From: Tetracentron sinense
Lineage: Eukaryota; Streptophyta; Magnoliopsida; Trochodendrales; Trochodendraceae
Assembly: GCA_015143295.1 (NCBI GenBank)
Contig: CM026556.1
Coordinates: forward strand, 20,708,547 to 20,772,546
Direction: 5' to 3'
Length of the DNA: 64,000 nt
Shown here: positions 41,780-55,589 of the stretch, piece after piece
How the letters are laid out: every line of letters starts with the position of its first letter
Position numbering within the stretch: position 1 is the stretch's first letter
The notes under the pieces: generated by a model
Database searches by the model: none
Told to the model about the DNA's origin: nothing
What the model saw: only the letters and a program-made list of their open reading frames with translations
Translations under genes and position numbers: made by a program

Positions 41780-42740
41780 TTTCCTATCTTACCCCGTGTC
41801 CTTTTTAACACCCCTTTAACCGCTTTAACCCTGGTTAAGCTTAAATAAATTAAAGTCCAGATTTTTTTTTTGAAAAACCAAGGTTGGATTGCTTAACCCT
41901 AGGGGTGAGTAAATCTTAGCCACAATTGATGAGTATTTAAAATTGGGGCGTGGACCAATGAGGATGGACCATTTCATTACAAAATGAAAACCATGGGTAC
42001 GATTAAGTCTATAAATCAATGTTTCTAATTGTCACTTGTTTTTTTGGTTTTTTAAGGAAAAATAGAAAAAAATCGTTTGGTAAATATGATGAACATATTA
42101 ATGAATAAACAATTTCAATCCATAGTGATGTAGTGGTGGGTGGTAGATGTTAGTGGCCGTGGATGCTATGTGGTGGTGGGTGGTGGTTGTGGTGGGTGGA
42201 TGTGGTGGTTGGTGGTTGGTGGTGGTGATGGTGATGGTGGGTGTGTGGTGGTTGGTAGTGCGGGGTGGTGTTGATGGGTGATTGGATTCTCTAAACCCGT
42301 TTATAAATAGGTGGTCCGGTTCGATTCGGGTGTAATCTTAACGGTTTGAAAGTCAACCTGACCTGACCCAACTTACTTACCTAAGTGCAAAAATAAAAAT
42401 AAAAAGTCGAGCAGTCAATCCACTAGCATAAATCCACAAATCAGACGGTATGATGAATAAGTAATGAGTGTGCGTTAGACAACTCAACCAGAAAGGAGTA
42501 ACCCATGACATGCCCACAGAGTCACCATCCATTAATATTGGAAAATGCTTTAACTTGCCCAATCATTTCAACCATGTAATGAAATGCTGTCCTCATTGGT
42601 CCACCCCCCTCATTAACTGTGATTAATATTCACTCACCAATAGGGTTCACCTATTTAACCTTTGTTTTTAGAAAAAAATAAAAATATTAATCCTAAGTTA
42701 ATTAAGCTTATACAAAATTAAAGGAGACGAAATAGGAAGG
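41780..42740. mobile_element. Pair of inverted MITE-family blocks around a TGG minisatellite
   Basis: 41880-41990 (AACCAAGGTTGGATTGCTTA, GTGGACCAATGAGGATGG) is similar to the reverse of 42550-42690 (CTGTCCTCATTGGTCCACCC, CCTATTTAACCTTTG). Between them, 42125-42275, is a GGTGGTGGGTGG-rich minisatellite. Either one large inverted-repeat element or two independent MITE copies; ends and target duplications are not resolved. Confidence 0.45.
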
Positions 42741-43159
42741 TATTCGATTATGTAACCGATGTGGGTGGGCTAAGCACTACTCATTAATATTACAATCATT
42801 TCATGTATATAGGGAGATTGCTTTTGTTTCAGTCCCCCCATGCTCTAAGTAAGAATTTCCTATAAAAAGTGAGGCTTAGGTGGCATTTGGATAGAATTTC
42901 CACTTACTTCTACAATTTTCAGGTCTGGGAAGTCAAAAGTTGGGCATTAGTATGTTTGGTTTGCCAATATTAATTTGATTTCTCAAAAAAGTAAAAAGTT
43001 AATAAAAGTCAGAATATTGACTTCTCGACAAGTAAAATCCTATTGCTTCCCTGGGGAAGTCGAACGGTGTGATATAGTGTAGTTGAATACCATAGAAGTT
43101 CAAATGGTGCCTGCTTCAAAACTATCCACTCTTGTTGCCCCCCAAATGAGATCGACTCA

Positions 43160-43480
43160 CAGCCAATTGCGATTGAATTCATGGAGAGTTTAATCGCACC
43201 CATAGGTCAACACGTGTCCCCTTTAACCCTTATTAACCATTGGTTAAGATTCTCTAGCCCTTACTGTTCGATAATTTAACCTTAGTTAATTGAAAAAATA
43301 TTTTAACTCTGATTAAAAATTGTTAACTACTAGTGTTAATATTTTTTAAGCTTAGGGTTAAATTATTGAACACTAAAGGTTAGAGAATCTTAACCATAGT
43401 TAATAGGGGTTAATGGGGACACGTGTTGACATGTGGACACAATTGAACTCTCCCTAAATTCAATCCTGATTGGCTATAAT
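43160..43480. mobile_element. MITE, best-preserved copy of the family
   Basis: Long inverted arms: GCGATTGAATTCATGGAGAG and GTCAACACGTGTCCCCTTTA at the left answer GGGGACACGTGTTGACATGT and GAACTCTCCCTAAATTCAAT at the right. The middle carries TTTTAACTCTGATTAAAAAT. Target duplication not determined. Confidence 0.7.
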
Positions 43481-44450
43481 TCGATCTCTTAACCAATTCA
43501 ATCGACACCATTCGATATGAACATCTCATGTGGGTTTTATATAAAAAGACTCTACCTCATTTGGGAATATCATAGCCATCCTCTTGGTGCCCATCCATGT
43601 CAAACTTTGATCAACTTCAATGATTCCAATGCTTAGACTCTTTTGTATAACTTATATTATAATATTTCTTTATCTAACATTGCGAAATAGAATAGTTAGT
43701 AACTTGAGCGTGTGAACTACAATGCCAAATAAGCTCTATCATGATGTCAGTAGGCACCACGTGTATCTCTTCTTATTTATTAGTGGTTGATGCTTTATTG
43801 GGTATTTGTAATGAACTTTTGGTGATGCTAGTATGTACATGTATTACATAAGTTGTATCTAGATATTTCATAGTCGCCAATGTACCAGATCTATAGCGCC
43901 CGAGTTATTAGCCTTCATGGTATCGGGGCCCTCATCCATGGCATAGGTAAGTTAGCTTCATGGCACGTGCATCATACTCAGCCTAGGTGCTTTGGTGGGT
44001 TGATTAGGGAGTTTGGTTTAGTGGGTATAAATGAGAACGTTGAGTTATGTGGACATTATTGCTTAGATATTGGTTGTCGTTATCCTTGATTAGGTCTAAG
44101 CATCACCTTTTTTAGTTAATGTAGACAATTGAGAGAGTGAGGGGAGGACCCTAGTGGATGTCTACATTCGCCTATTAGTTTAACACCCTTCTTTGATGCA
44201 TTTTACTAGGTGTGTGATGCATGTCTTCTACTTATTAGACATGTGACGAGTGTCTTCAACTTACTAAGAATGTGACACGTGACATTCACTTTTTGAGTCC
44301 TATAAAAAGAGAATTGACTTTGCCCCTTCTCTCTCTCTCTTTTTTCGATGAGGCGTAGTTTCACCCATATTGTAGGCCACCGGTTGGGATGACCCCACAC
44401 CCACAAAAATCCACATTTAGTGTTAATCTTTGACTAGAAAGTTCTACTAG
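43481..44450. other. Intergenic stretch, no gene recognised
   Basis: A plus frame at 43880-44089 (69 codons) has no recognisable domain. A TCTCTCTCTC run at 44331-44340 is followed by GGCCACCGGTTGGGATGACC, which may be part of a reversed SINE. Nothing firm. Confidence 0.3.
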
Positions 44451-46643
44451 GTATGAGGTTGAAAGATGGGTCTCTTCCTGAAGGGGGATCCGGATAAAAA
44501 TTTATGCAGAAACTGGATCCCAATAATCTTTACACCATAGAAAGTAACTAAAATTATTTACACGTTTTAGTCATATTACCTCAGTGAATAATGTTCACCG
44601 GTAAAGCTAAATCCACTCGAACCATCAAAACTCTTTGTAGAGATCTCTCAAGAAATATTCGAAACTCGATCCTTGTTCTTCGCTATCCCCACGAAGCTTT
44701 AGAATCTCTCTTTGGAATTGACGAAGTAAGAAGAAGAAGATGGAGTAATGGTGTAGACTTTCTATCACCCAAAATCCTAGGGTTCAAAACCCTTGAATTG
44801 AAAAACCCAACTTGAAGCAACCCTTGTAGCTCACGAAAATCCCTAGGGGCTCACGGTTTGGAGAGGATGAGAGGGAGAGAAAAAAAATCTGGAGAATTAA
44901 TGAGAATCTTCTCCCACACGTTTTGGGTGTTGGGGTGTTTATAGATTGGATCAAATCCATATCCTACTCCAACTACATTTTATCATTTTTACAAGTTATT
45001 TATTAATAATAACTCTTATTATTAATTTAAATAAATCCTAGTTTAACTACAACTACTTTAGTTATAGTAATTCTACTAATTAAAGAGTCTTTTTTCAAAA
45101 GGGATTCCTTAATTAAAGAAATTAGTCAACAACCAACCAAAATGAGGAATCCTAATCAAATTAGGAGACCACAAAAAGGGGGGGGGGGGCGTGAACCATA
45201 GAGGGGCGTGAGCTTTAGGGGGTTCTTGGATCCCTAGTTGTAATCCAATTACAACTCATCTTAATCCTAATTGCATTCCAACCATTGGAATTTAATTCCA
45301 TAATAAATAGAGTTATTATTCAATAATCATTCAAGTAACCAAGTCCTAATCCAATTAGGATTACTAAAGTGGGTGCCCCATTCATGGGTTTTAATCCATG
45401 GGTTTGGGCCCATATTAAAGGTCCATCCTTATGGGTTTATGGATTTGGGTCAAACCAATTTCCCCTTTAATTAAGTTAATTAAATAATTACTAGTATCAT
45501 CCCTTAATTTAAATTAACAATTAATTTAAACAATAGATTAATATTTAATCTAATTAATTAATGATTAACATTTAATCATTCTTAAATAATTGATTAACAT
45601 TTAATCAATTTATGAGCTTGTAATTCTTATGTGAGCATCTCCACAGATTGCTCTGGGACATTCTTACCCTAGCTTACCCAATGTTATCCCATTAACCCTA
45701 AACAATAATTACATCAGAATTACAAGTGACGTGAGATATCAATGTTGCAATTGAATCCCGGTGTATGAACATTAACCAATACGGATCCCACCACATGAAC
45801 TTTTTAATTCAATTAATCCTTCCAAATACATTATCCCTAATGGCCCTTTGAGATTATTTATACTATCTAACTCATAGCCCGTTGCACATCATCCGGGTTT
45901 AAAAGACTTTTGATTAAGTCATGAGAAACATTTTCTCATGTAAAACATTTTGAGAAAAACCTTTTGTAAATATAATATATTTTAAGTAAAATATATTTTT
46001 AACTTGTTTTGTTTCAAAATTACCTGCGCAAGATTTAAGTTTAATCGACTATCTTACACGGAACTTGAATAATCTCTCAAATTAATGAGTATGGATTTCT
46101 TGTTTAAAATTCATCATGACTCAAACAGCTTTCTGACTATCCAATTGTTACCATATCATAGTCCCTAATGTAGAGAATACTTTAGTGGAATCAAAACAGT
46201 CAGATTACTGCTCAGTTATAAATGAACTCATCAAATCTGAGGATCATTGAAACTGTTTAATGTGAATGAGAAACCAACTATCTGATAGTATGTTTATGCA
46301 AGAGGTCTCTCATTGCATGCAATCAGTCAGTGTATATTTAAGCACCCATATGCTGATGTGTAGTCTCCACTACAATAGTCTGAGATAGAACTACATCTCA
46401 ACTATTGAGAATATTTTAGCATAGTGACAACCATATAAGTGAAGTGTCCAGCTTCACCCATAGTTGTGACTATATAAGGTATAAGGAACTAGAAAGTCAT
46501 ATCTGCCTGTGATAATCCAATCACATAACTTTCCTAAAATATATCATAAGGACCTTTATCAATATCTCATATTGTATAGATCATCTCATGATCATGGTCA
46601 ATTACCCATATTGATTACACAATAGATAAAGAAGCAGTCTTTA
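44451..46643 (-). mobile_element. Unclassified LTR- or LARD-like repeat, noncoding
   Basis: About 2.2 kb with leader-like and AT-rich blocks (TAATTAATTAA text at 45480-45600), GGTTTGGGCCCATATTAAAG at 45403 and long low-complexity runs, but no coding domain. The right side, read on the minus strand, resembles LTR text. I infer a retroelement fragment; family unknown. Confidence 0.35.
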
Positions 46644-46924
46644 TGTCGCAACCCAAAACCCACCCTAGGAGTTAGACTGAATCTTGGACGACTTATCATG
46701 TCCTACGTGACATGATTGACGAATCATCCTGCTAAATACACAGAGCATATACAATAAGAGGACAAAATAGCAAAAGCATGCACTAATATGGCACACCGGA
46801 AGTCTAAACAAAACCTCTATGTATATACATGATCCAAGTTTTGTACAAAAGTGAATCAATAAAAGAAGGTGCGGACATGCCCGCCAAAATACATAGGTAT
46901 AAAATCTCTCGTGCTCACCCACAC

Positions 46925-47062
46925 TCACCTAGAATCTACCACCCAATAATAGCCCTCTACATGAGGCTCCTCTGTAGGTTCCTCGACATACTCCTCCTCC
47001 ACCCATGGGCCAGGAGCACAAATATCAAAAGGAGCGGGTGCTCCACTAACACCTACCGCCAT
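46925..47062 (-). CDS. LTR-borne small acidic reading frame, 45 codons
   Basis: Begins MAVGVSG, core APGPWVEEEYVEEP, then VEGYYW and a short extension. Nearly the same core as 33634-33753, with silent differences in the Tyr codon. CTGAGTATTCCATGCTCAG precedes it. Confidence 0.4.
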   Translation of the reverse strand: MAVGVSGAPAPFDICAPGPWVEEEYVEEPTEEPHVEGYYWVVDSR

Positions 47063-48863
47063 CAAAAGTACGACTGAGCATGGAATACTCAGCAGGTACC
47101 AAATACTAACTAACAGTCATAGCAATATAATAATGGAAATAAATCGGAAGCAGTTCATATCATAACAGGAAGATAAACAATTTATATTTCATGCTTATAT
47201 CACATCAAAACCGAGAAAACTCTTGAAATCATCGTGTACTTGACTTGACTTGAAATACTCTTTTCGTGCTTGAAAACTTGTCTTGTCATGTTCTGTCTAG
47301 CTTGTCTTGCCGTGTCCTATCTTGCTTGTCTTATCATGCGTGTCATGTCATGCTTGTCTTGTCATGTCATGCATGCCATGTCATGAAATGCAAATGCTCA
47401 TGCTTACTTGCTTGCTTGGAAATTAAACATGCTCATGCACTTGGGATGTTATTGCCCTTGAACAACTTGAAGAGAGGGTAGTGTAAACCCCCTCTTAAGA
47501 AAAGGAGATGCAACTTGTGAGGGAGAGTGGTTTAGAACCCCCTCTTTTTAAAGAGATGCGATTTGTGAGGGAGGGTGGTATAGAACCTCCTCTTATCAAC
47601 TTGAAGGGAGGGAAGTGTAAACTCCCTCATTTGCAAAAATACAAATAAGTGAACAAGCATGCTTGGAGGCGCACTAACTTCTTGCTTGCTCGTTCTTGTT
47701 CTTGTCAAGAGCGAGGTAAAACATATCTTAAGATATGCCCTACCTCTATTTACTAACCCTTACATTTGGCCTTGTCATGGTATTTATGAATCGAGAATAA
47801 AATCATTGTTCTTGAAAAACTCGGTAAACCATGTCATGCATACCGTGCTTGTGAGGTCGTGCACATGATATAGCTTGGAAATAAATATGACATATGGAGT
47901 TCAATACATGGAATAGCATTCATTTCAACTCATAAGTATATTCATGCCGTTATAGAAAAACGAATAAATTTATGCATGCATTTCTAGAAACAATTCTTCG
48001 CCTTGACATTTCATCAAACATTTGATGTATACATTATGGTTAAAACCTACATCTTGCTTTGCTAGATAAATTAATGCTCATGACATACATGTGTGTTCAT
48101 TATTGGTACAATGCCCTTCCCATTTCGTTCATCACAAAACAAACACACGGCATCCATCTCCCATTCGCAACCATCCATCTCCATCCATTCACCCCATCAC
48201 ATTATCATGCTTAGAATTTGGGGAAAACCCACAAAAGAAAATAAAAGAGGAAAATGAGATGACTAGGAGGGTAGCATCTGGTACCGACCTTGAATAGATG
48301 AGGTAAAAGCCCTCCAAAACGTGCATGGAGTCGTTGTCGAGCTTGGAGGAGGTGCTCCTCGTGTGCTTAAGCCTTAGATTAAGAAATCCAAGCTTTGGGG
48401 ACGATCTTGGGTTCTCAAAACCTTGATTCTCTCAAGTTGATGCCCTAGGAGAAAACGACTTTTCTCCTCTCTTCCTCTCTCTCCAAAATATTGCTAAGGG
48501 TGTTTATAAACACCCTTGGCTCGAGCCAGCCCTCAAAAGTAAGGGTAGAATGCCCAAAAGATGAAAAAGCCCTTAATGAAATTTCTGCAAAACGTGAAGG
48601 ACCGAGCGATCGGTGGTTATGACCGAGCGATCAGTGTTTTTGACCGAGCTCTTGGTCAAAAATCACTTCTCTGGAATTTTTTCCCATACAAATTTTTGGA
48701 CAGTCGACAGATACCGATCGAATGGTTTTGATCCGATCGATCGCTCTTGTGACCGAGCAATTGGTGCTCTGCAAATTTCGACACTGAGTCCATTTCTCAC
48801 TCAATTCCACTACTTGGACTTATCCCACTTCTATTCTAACATCTTCTAAACTTGAGTAGGACC

Positions 48864-50251
48864 TGTTAGCCTCAAGGATACAACTCTAAGTACCCTAGAT
48901 TGTTTCGATGATAACACAATAATGAAATGACTCTTGATATACTAATAGTTTCTTTAAGTACGTAAAATTTCAGCAAAAGCAATACATGTCGAATCAAAAT
49001 TCAAGATACAAAGAATTGAAGAGCATAAGTCATCAAGGTCAAAGTCAAAGACTAATTCTTCTAAGAAGCACCAAAAGCTCAAAGTCAATGCATGAAGATC
49101 TATCAAGGGTAAAGCTTCTTATAATTCAAGATTGAAGATCATCTTTCATAAAGACTAGTGTCCAAGTTAAAGTGTCTAGAACCTTGTAAAGTCCTCAAGT
49201 TATTGGAAAAGAATTGCTCATAGAATACCTAGATAAATCCTAGGTGACCTAGTATAACTTGGACATCATTCTTGGACCCTAAAAATGACTAAAATATTAA
49301 TTATCTAATTGCCTAAGGGACCTAGCATGATTCCCATCTTTTTGGTCTCATTACGATGAGTAAACTGAAAAATTTCAGTGAACTCATTGACGAGTACAAG
49401 AGACTCGTCGACGAGTGGGTGACAAGGAAATGAAGCAATTGCTTCTGTCTCCACTCGGTGACAACTCAAGCCAAATTCCTTCTCACTCGTCGACGAGTGC
49501 CTGTGGGAAAAACCTATAACGGCTATTTTTAATGCAACTTCCAATGGCCATATTGATTGCCCAACTATAAATATAGCTGATTTATGATAAAAATATATAC
49601 TACTAAGGATTCCAATCACTGTTCTATTGATCATTCATCACTCACCAACTTCTAGCAATCAATACTCTATTTTTGCATTGAATATCCCGAAACCTAATCC
49701 CTCACTCATTGAGCATTCAATTTCAATCTATCTTGAGAGATTGTAAACCTTGTATTCAATTCTTATCTAGCTCAATTAAGGAGCTTTCAATTCAGATTGT
49801 AAATCCAAAAATCTCTGTTCTCATTGAAAGTCAAGAATCGGGGATTCTTACACCTTGTTAAGAAGAGTCTTCTTATATCCAAGAGAGAGTCTCTCTTGAA
49901 GAGGTTACTTCTTAGCCTGTAAAAGAATTGTTAAAGGTTCTTCCTAAGCCTGAAAAATGATTGTAAGGCTTGCTCTCTGCCGGAAAAGAAGAGTATGATT
50001 AGTGAATCATGTAAAATCCTTGAAACGGGATAGCTTAAAGGCGGAGACGTAGGCAAGTTACTGAACCCCGATAACATATCTGGTGTCTAGTATCTCTATC
50101 ATTCTCTTTCTTTTATTATCTCTGAATTTTGTTAGTAGTTGTTGCGATAAGTTTTGAATTTCGTAAATATCACGTAGATTAAAATTTTTAATTTGTCATA
50201 AACCCTATTCCCCCCCCCCCCCCCCCTCTACGGTCCATTATCTGGGCATCA
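48864..50251 (+). mobile_element. 5' LTR of the Sirevirus-like element
   Basis: 1,388 bp, TGTTAGCCTC to GGGCATCA. Holds ACTCGTCGACGAGT-type palindromes (49382-49498), TATA box TATAAAT (49566-49572) and a long C-run (50212-50226) just before the end, matched at 61540-61548 in the other LTR. Confidence 0.92.
49382..49498 (+). promoter_or_regulatory. U3 palindromes of the Sirevirus-like LTR
   Basis: ACTCATTGACGAGT at 49382, ACTCGTCGACGAGT at 49403, ACTCGGTGACAACT at 49453 and ACTCGTCGACGAGT at 49485: steps 21, 50 and 32 bp. The TATA box is 68 bp past the last one. The 3' LTR keeps the set at about 60687-60803 with TATA at 60890. Confidence 0.65.
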
Positions 50252-50622
50252 ATTGGTATCAGAGTTTTGTGCTCCATTTTAGATCTAACCATCTTGAGTT
50301 AAAGATTCCCTATGGTAAACAATTTTGCTACTACCTTAGGAGAGGGCCAATCAACCACTCGACCTCCATTGTTCAATGGAGAAAACTATAACTATTGGAA
50401 AACTAGGATGATGGTTTATTTACAAGCTCTTGACTATGACTGTTGGAAAGTCATTGTCAAAGGACTTCATCTACCTCATAAAATAGTTGATGGTATTAGA
50501 ATCCCTAAAACTGAAGATGAATGGAATGAAGCAGACATTAAACTCATCCAAACAAATGCTAAGGCTATTAGCAATTTGTACTGTGCCTTAAGTCCATAAG
50601 AGTTCAATAAAATCTCTGGATG

Positions 50623-52950
50623 TGTCGCGCCCCAAAATACCCCCTAGGAGTTAAGGGATACTTTAGAGGTGACTACGTGTACCTGTCAAACCATCCTGTA
50701 ATGCAAGAGGCTAAACATAATATAATACAATGATAATCAGAGCGCGGAAACTAAACATAAGTGCGGAAGCATAATCCAACTTTTTCTTTTTTTCTATAAC
50801 TCCAAATAGTATTCCAAGTTAACATATACCAATTACAATCAAAGTAAAGGTGGACATGCCCACCTATCAAAATACAAAAAGAAACTCTCTAACCCTCTCC
50901 TCTCAACAGTAGTCGAGGTATGGCCACACATCCAAGTCCCCATCCTCCTGAGACTGCCATGGTGGCTCCCTCTCCTCTACATACTCCTCCTCGACCCAAG
51001 GCTCGGGGTCGAGGACATCCACAGTACCTGCCGACATAAAAGTACGGCTGAGCATGGAATACTCAGCGAGTACAAACTACGAGCTAACCATAACAATAGC
51101 GAAAGCATAACAACAGTGAGTAATACAAGATATTAATTTAAAGCAATAGTGAAAGCATAAGATACATAGCCATATCTTGACATGCGTGTATGAATGCAAA
51201 AACCTCGGTAAAACTCATGTCTCGGAAACCTTTTTCGTGTCTCGGTCAAATCATGTATGTGTGTCGTGTCTTGTCTTGTATTTCATGTCTTGATTTGTTC
51301 TTGAGTTGTATACTTGTGAGTCAGAGGCTAGAACCCTTCCTTAGGCTACCAACCTCCTTGTCATGTTCTTGTTCCATTTCTCTTGTGAGCCAGAGGCTAG
51401 CACCCTTCCTTGGGCTACCAACCTCCTTGTCATGTTCTTGTTCAATTTCTCTTGTGAGCCAGAGGCTAGCACCCTTCCTTCGGCTACCAACCTCCTTGTC
51501 ATGTTCTTGTTCCATTTCTCTTGTGAGCCAGAGGCTAGCACCCTTCCTTGGGCTACTAACCTCCTTGTCATGTTCTTGATTCATCATATACAAATACAAT
51601 CTTGGAAAAACCCGGTTTCATGCATGTATGTGTGGTGTGTGTAGCACTTGTAATATCATGGTGACAATATGACATGAAGAGTAGTGTATAGCAATTCGAT
51701 CCAAAGTATAACCATATAGGAATTTGAGTAATCTACGTGGCATTTGAATAGTTCATCATTCATAAGAACACATGCATAAGGCCTACTTTCATTTTCTTCA
51801 TTTATGTCATTTATTCCTAGTTTAGGCATTTTGTCAAACACATAACATGCAAGGTTCCTTAATGGTTCATCTTCTTCTTTTTAGTGCCTACTTTCCATCC
51901 AAAAATCAAGGTATGTTCATTATTTGTAAAATGCCCATCCTCCATTTTCCATTCTTCACACCACACATTCATACACCATATATTCGGCATCCCATCGCTT
52001 CAATCAACCTCTCATCCATGCATCCACACCAATTTCCTCACCTTGTTTATATTTAGTGAATATGATACATTTCATAAGGGAGAAATACATAGTAGCAAAA
52101 TCATATAGTTCATAGAAAAACTAGGTTATTGTTAGGGGAAGTTAGTAGGGTGTACTAACTTTAGATCAAGGCTTGATCCTTGGTAAAAACCTTGATTGAA
52201 GCTCCAACTTGAAAGAAGAACACCTTTGCTTGAAGGAGATTCGAGTTAGGGAAGAAACCCCTTTCAAAAACGTGCTTGGGTTGCTGCCCTAGCTTGGAGG
52301 ATGGTTCACACACGAGCTTGAGCCTCGATTTTGAAGCAACTCGAGTTGGGGTGAGCTATGGTTCTTAAACCCCTTTGATTCCTTCTCCAATGGAAAACCC
52401 TAGTTGCAAATCCCCTTCTCCTTTCTCTCTATCTCTCAAAATCCCTTAATGTTGTAAGTGAGGCCTCAAAGGGTCGAGCAAACCCTTATGGATAAGGGTT
52501 TAACACCCAAAAGACGAAAACGCCCTTACTGAAATTTCTGCAAAAACGCGAAGACCGAGCGATCGGTGGTTATGACCGATCGATCGGTTGCCTACCGAGC
52601 GATCGGTGTTTATGACCGATCGACCGGTCAAAAACTCACTCTCTGAAAAATTTCCCCATACAAAATTTCTGACCGTACGATAGCTACCGATAGATCGGTT
52701 ATGGACCGATCGATCTCTGACTGGACCGAGCGATCGGTGCTCTGTATGTCTGGACTGTTTTGACCATATCTTTTGACTCGCTCGTCGGATTTCGACGATT
52801 CAACTTGCGTTGGATCCGTCTTTCGAAAACGAACATTTTTGACGTTTCGGAATTTCTGATTTCTCCCTTATTTATTAATTAGACTACGAAAACGGCCAAT
52901 TAGCTACGAAAGTGCCATTCATTAAAGATGAAAAAGTCCGGGGTGCTACA
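50623..52950 (-). mobile_element. Solo Tekay-like LTR nested in the Sirevirus-like gag
   Basis: 2,328 bp from TGTCGCGCCC to GTGCTACA, flanked by GGATG (50618-50622, 52951-52955). Same subfamily as 1-2147, with four instead of five 69-bp repeats (51316-51580) and the palindromes at 52556-52740. Because it lies inside a young copia element it is younger still. Confidence 0.95.
50903..51037 (-). CDS. LTR-borne small acidic reading frame, 44 codons
   Basis: As at 31-171 but two codons shorter; the length difference is a multiple of three. Begins MSAGTVD, core PEPWVEEEYVEER, ends DVWPYLDYC. Confidence 0.45.
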   Translation of the reverse strand: MSAGTVDVLDPEPWVEEEYVEEREPPWQSQEDGDLDVWPYLDYC

Positions 52951-53545
52951 GGATGTGACTCAGCCAAGGAAATATGGAACAAACTCCAAGTCACATATGA
53001 AGGTACAAATCAAGTTAAAGAAGAAAAAATAAGTATGTTAGATCATAAGTATGAACTCTTTAAAATGGAAAAGGATGAATCTATTGGAGATATGTTTACT
53101 TGCTTTACCAATATCTTGAATGAACTGAAATCTCTTGGTAAGGTATACTCTAATGCTGAAAATGTTAGAAAATTCTTTCGCTCACTTCCAAAGAGTTGGG
53201 GTCCCAAAGTCACCACAATTCAAGAAGCAAAGGATTTTGACAAAACTTCAAATGGATGATTGGATCTCTCATGACACACGAAGTCATAATGAAGGATCAA
53301 GAAGATGAGTCAAAAGTAAAAAATGGGACTTGCATTGAAGACTACTCAAGAAAATGAGGAAGATGATGACATCGCTTTAATGGCAAGGAAATTCAAAAAA
53401 TTCTTGAAGCACAAGAAGAACTTCAAGAAGAGGCCTTACAAGAGAATTCTCCCATGAGGTAGCCAAAGGAGAATCAAGCAAAAAGGAGCAAATCATTTGC
53501 TATGAGTGTAAGAAACCGGGACATATCAAGACCGAGTGTCCTCAA

Positions 53546-54790
53546 GTGAAGAAAGGCCAAAGATTCAAGAAAAATGCAATGAAAGCCACTTGGGATGACT
53601 CCGAAGGAAGTGGATTGGATAACAACTCGAGTAAGGAAGAAGTTGCCAACCTTTGCCTCATGGCTCTTGGTAATGAGGAGGTAAATTCTTCACCTAGTGA
53701 ATCTCTATCGTATGAAGAAATTAGAGAGGCATTTGATGAACTCTATATGGAATTTCTTAAATTAGAATCAAAGAACAAACAACTTAAAAAGGATAACATT
53801 TCTCTTTCAAACTCAAATGATCTTTTACTAAAATAGAAAAATGATTTACTCAATGAGAAAATCATACTTCAAAAAGAAAACAATGTTTTGAATGAAAAAT
53901 TAAAAAATTTTCAAAATTCACCCCAAGGACTAACTTGTGAGTGTGAAAAGCTAAAAGCTAAAGTCATTGATTTGACTAAAATTGCTCACACCATATCAAC
54001 GAGAGAAAAGAATCTTGAAAGACTTTTGGGCCAACAAAGATGTGTCTTTGGAAAAGACCGGTCTTGGATATAACCCATTTTCAAAACAAAAGGAGTACCA
54101 AAATTTATTTTCAAAATCTACAAATGTTTTGAATCCTCCTTCTAATGCATTTTTCACTTTTAATGGAAAGAAAATAGTTAAAAAGATTTGGATCCCAAAA
54201 GGATCATACACTCCCAAGACCAACCACAAAGGACCACACATGGTTTGGATACCAAAGGGAACTCACCCTCCCAAAAGCAGTTAAAAATCAGTTTGGGTTC
54301 CATCCAAAACTGTGTGGGTTTCGGGAGGATTATATGTTGGAGTTACTTAAATTTTGTCTTGTAGGTTTGTTTGAAATCTAACTCTTCCAAGTCAAGATAG
54401 TTCTTGGATAGTGGATGCTCAAGGCACATGTCGAGGAACAGAGATCTATTCATCTCACTCTCTCCAAAGGATGGAGGACATGTGACTTCGGGGATAACGC
54501 AAAAGGAAAAATCATCGGTATAGGTAATATTGGTAAGAACTCTACAACTTTTATTGAAAATGTGTTACTTGTTGAAGGCCTTAAACATAACTTAATTAGT
54601 ATTAGTCAATTATGCGATAAAGGTTTACATTTTTTCTTTAAATCAAATGTTTACATTATTAAGGATAAAGATAACATTACTACCTTATTCATAGCTCATA
54701 GACATGAAAATGTGTACACAATTGATTTTGATAAACTTATTTCTCAAAACCTTATATGTTTTTTGGCTATAAATGAAACTAGTTGGTTAT
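53546..54790 (+). pseudogene. Sirevirus-like gag/pol linker and protease region
   Basis: Leu/Lys/Asn-rich coiled-coil linker (ELYMEFLKLESKNKQLKKDN) followed by protease-region text: CDFGDNAKGKIIGIGNIGKN and LLVEGLKHNLISISQLCDKG, which match the protease to pre-integrase segment of copia polyproteins. Broken. Confidence 0.75.
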
Positions 54791-55493
54791 GACATAAAAG
54801 ACTAGGTCATGCAAGTATGGATTTACTTTCAAAATTATCAAGAAAAGATCTAGTTAAAGACTTACCAAAAATCAAGTTTTTAAAAGATAAAGTTTGTGAT
54901 GCTTGTCAATTAGGTAAACAAATCAAATCCTCTTCAAAAAGAAACTAGTAATATCTACTTCTAGACCTTTAGAATTATTGCATATGGACTTGTTTGAACC
55001 AAATGATGTTGCTAGTTTAGCCAGTAAATTTTATGCATTTGTCATTGTTGATGACTACTCTAAATTTACTTGGGTTTTATTTCTATCTTATAAAAATGAA
55101 GTGCATATGTTATTTGAAAAATTCTATAAAAGAGTACAAAATGAAAAAGGTTACTCCATTAATGCTATAAGAAGTGATAGAGGTAAAGAATTCAAGAATA
55201 AAGAGCTTGAATCCTTTTGTGAGGAAAATGGTTTTAACCATAATTTTTTTGTCCCTAGAACTCCTTAACAAAATGGAGTAGTGGAAAGAAAGAATAGATC
55301 TTTACAAGAAATGGGTAGGACTATTTTAAATGAACATAATTTGCCTAACTATTTTTGGGCTGAAGTCATTAACACTGCTTGCTATGTGATTAACAGAGTA
55401 ATTATTAGAAACAAGTTAAACAAAACTCCTTATGAACTTTGGCATGGTAGATCACCCAATATCGGTTACTTCAAAGTTTTTGGTTGTAAATAG
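54791..55493 (+). pseudogene. Sirevirus-like integrase region
   Basis: Pre-integrase zinc region (RLGHASMDLLSKLSRKDLVK, CDACQLGKQIKSS) and core (HMDLFEPN, VIVDDYSKFTWVLFL, AIRSDRGKEFKN, ERKNRSLQEMGRT), ending WHGRSPNIGYFKVFGCK. Copia integrase; broken. Confidence 0.87.
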
Positions 55494-55589
55494 TTTATTC
55501 TAAATAGTAAACTAAACTTGAAGAAATTTGAACCAAAATCAAGTGAATGAATTTTTCTTGGTTACTCTACTAATAGCAAAGCTTATAGG

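Larger units (their letters stand above)
50312..53545 (+). pseudogene. Sirevirus-like gag, split by a solo LTR
   Basis: N-terminal part at 50312-50622 (FNGENYNYWKTRMMVYLQAL, TEDEWNEADIKLIQTNAKA), C-terminal part from 52951 (KEIWNKLQVTYEGTNQVKEE) to the zinc knuckle CYECKKPGHIKTECP (53499-53543). Typical copia UBN2-type gag. Broken. Confidence 0.88.
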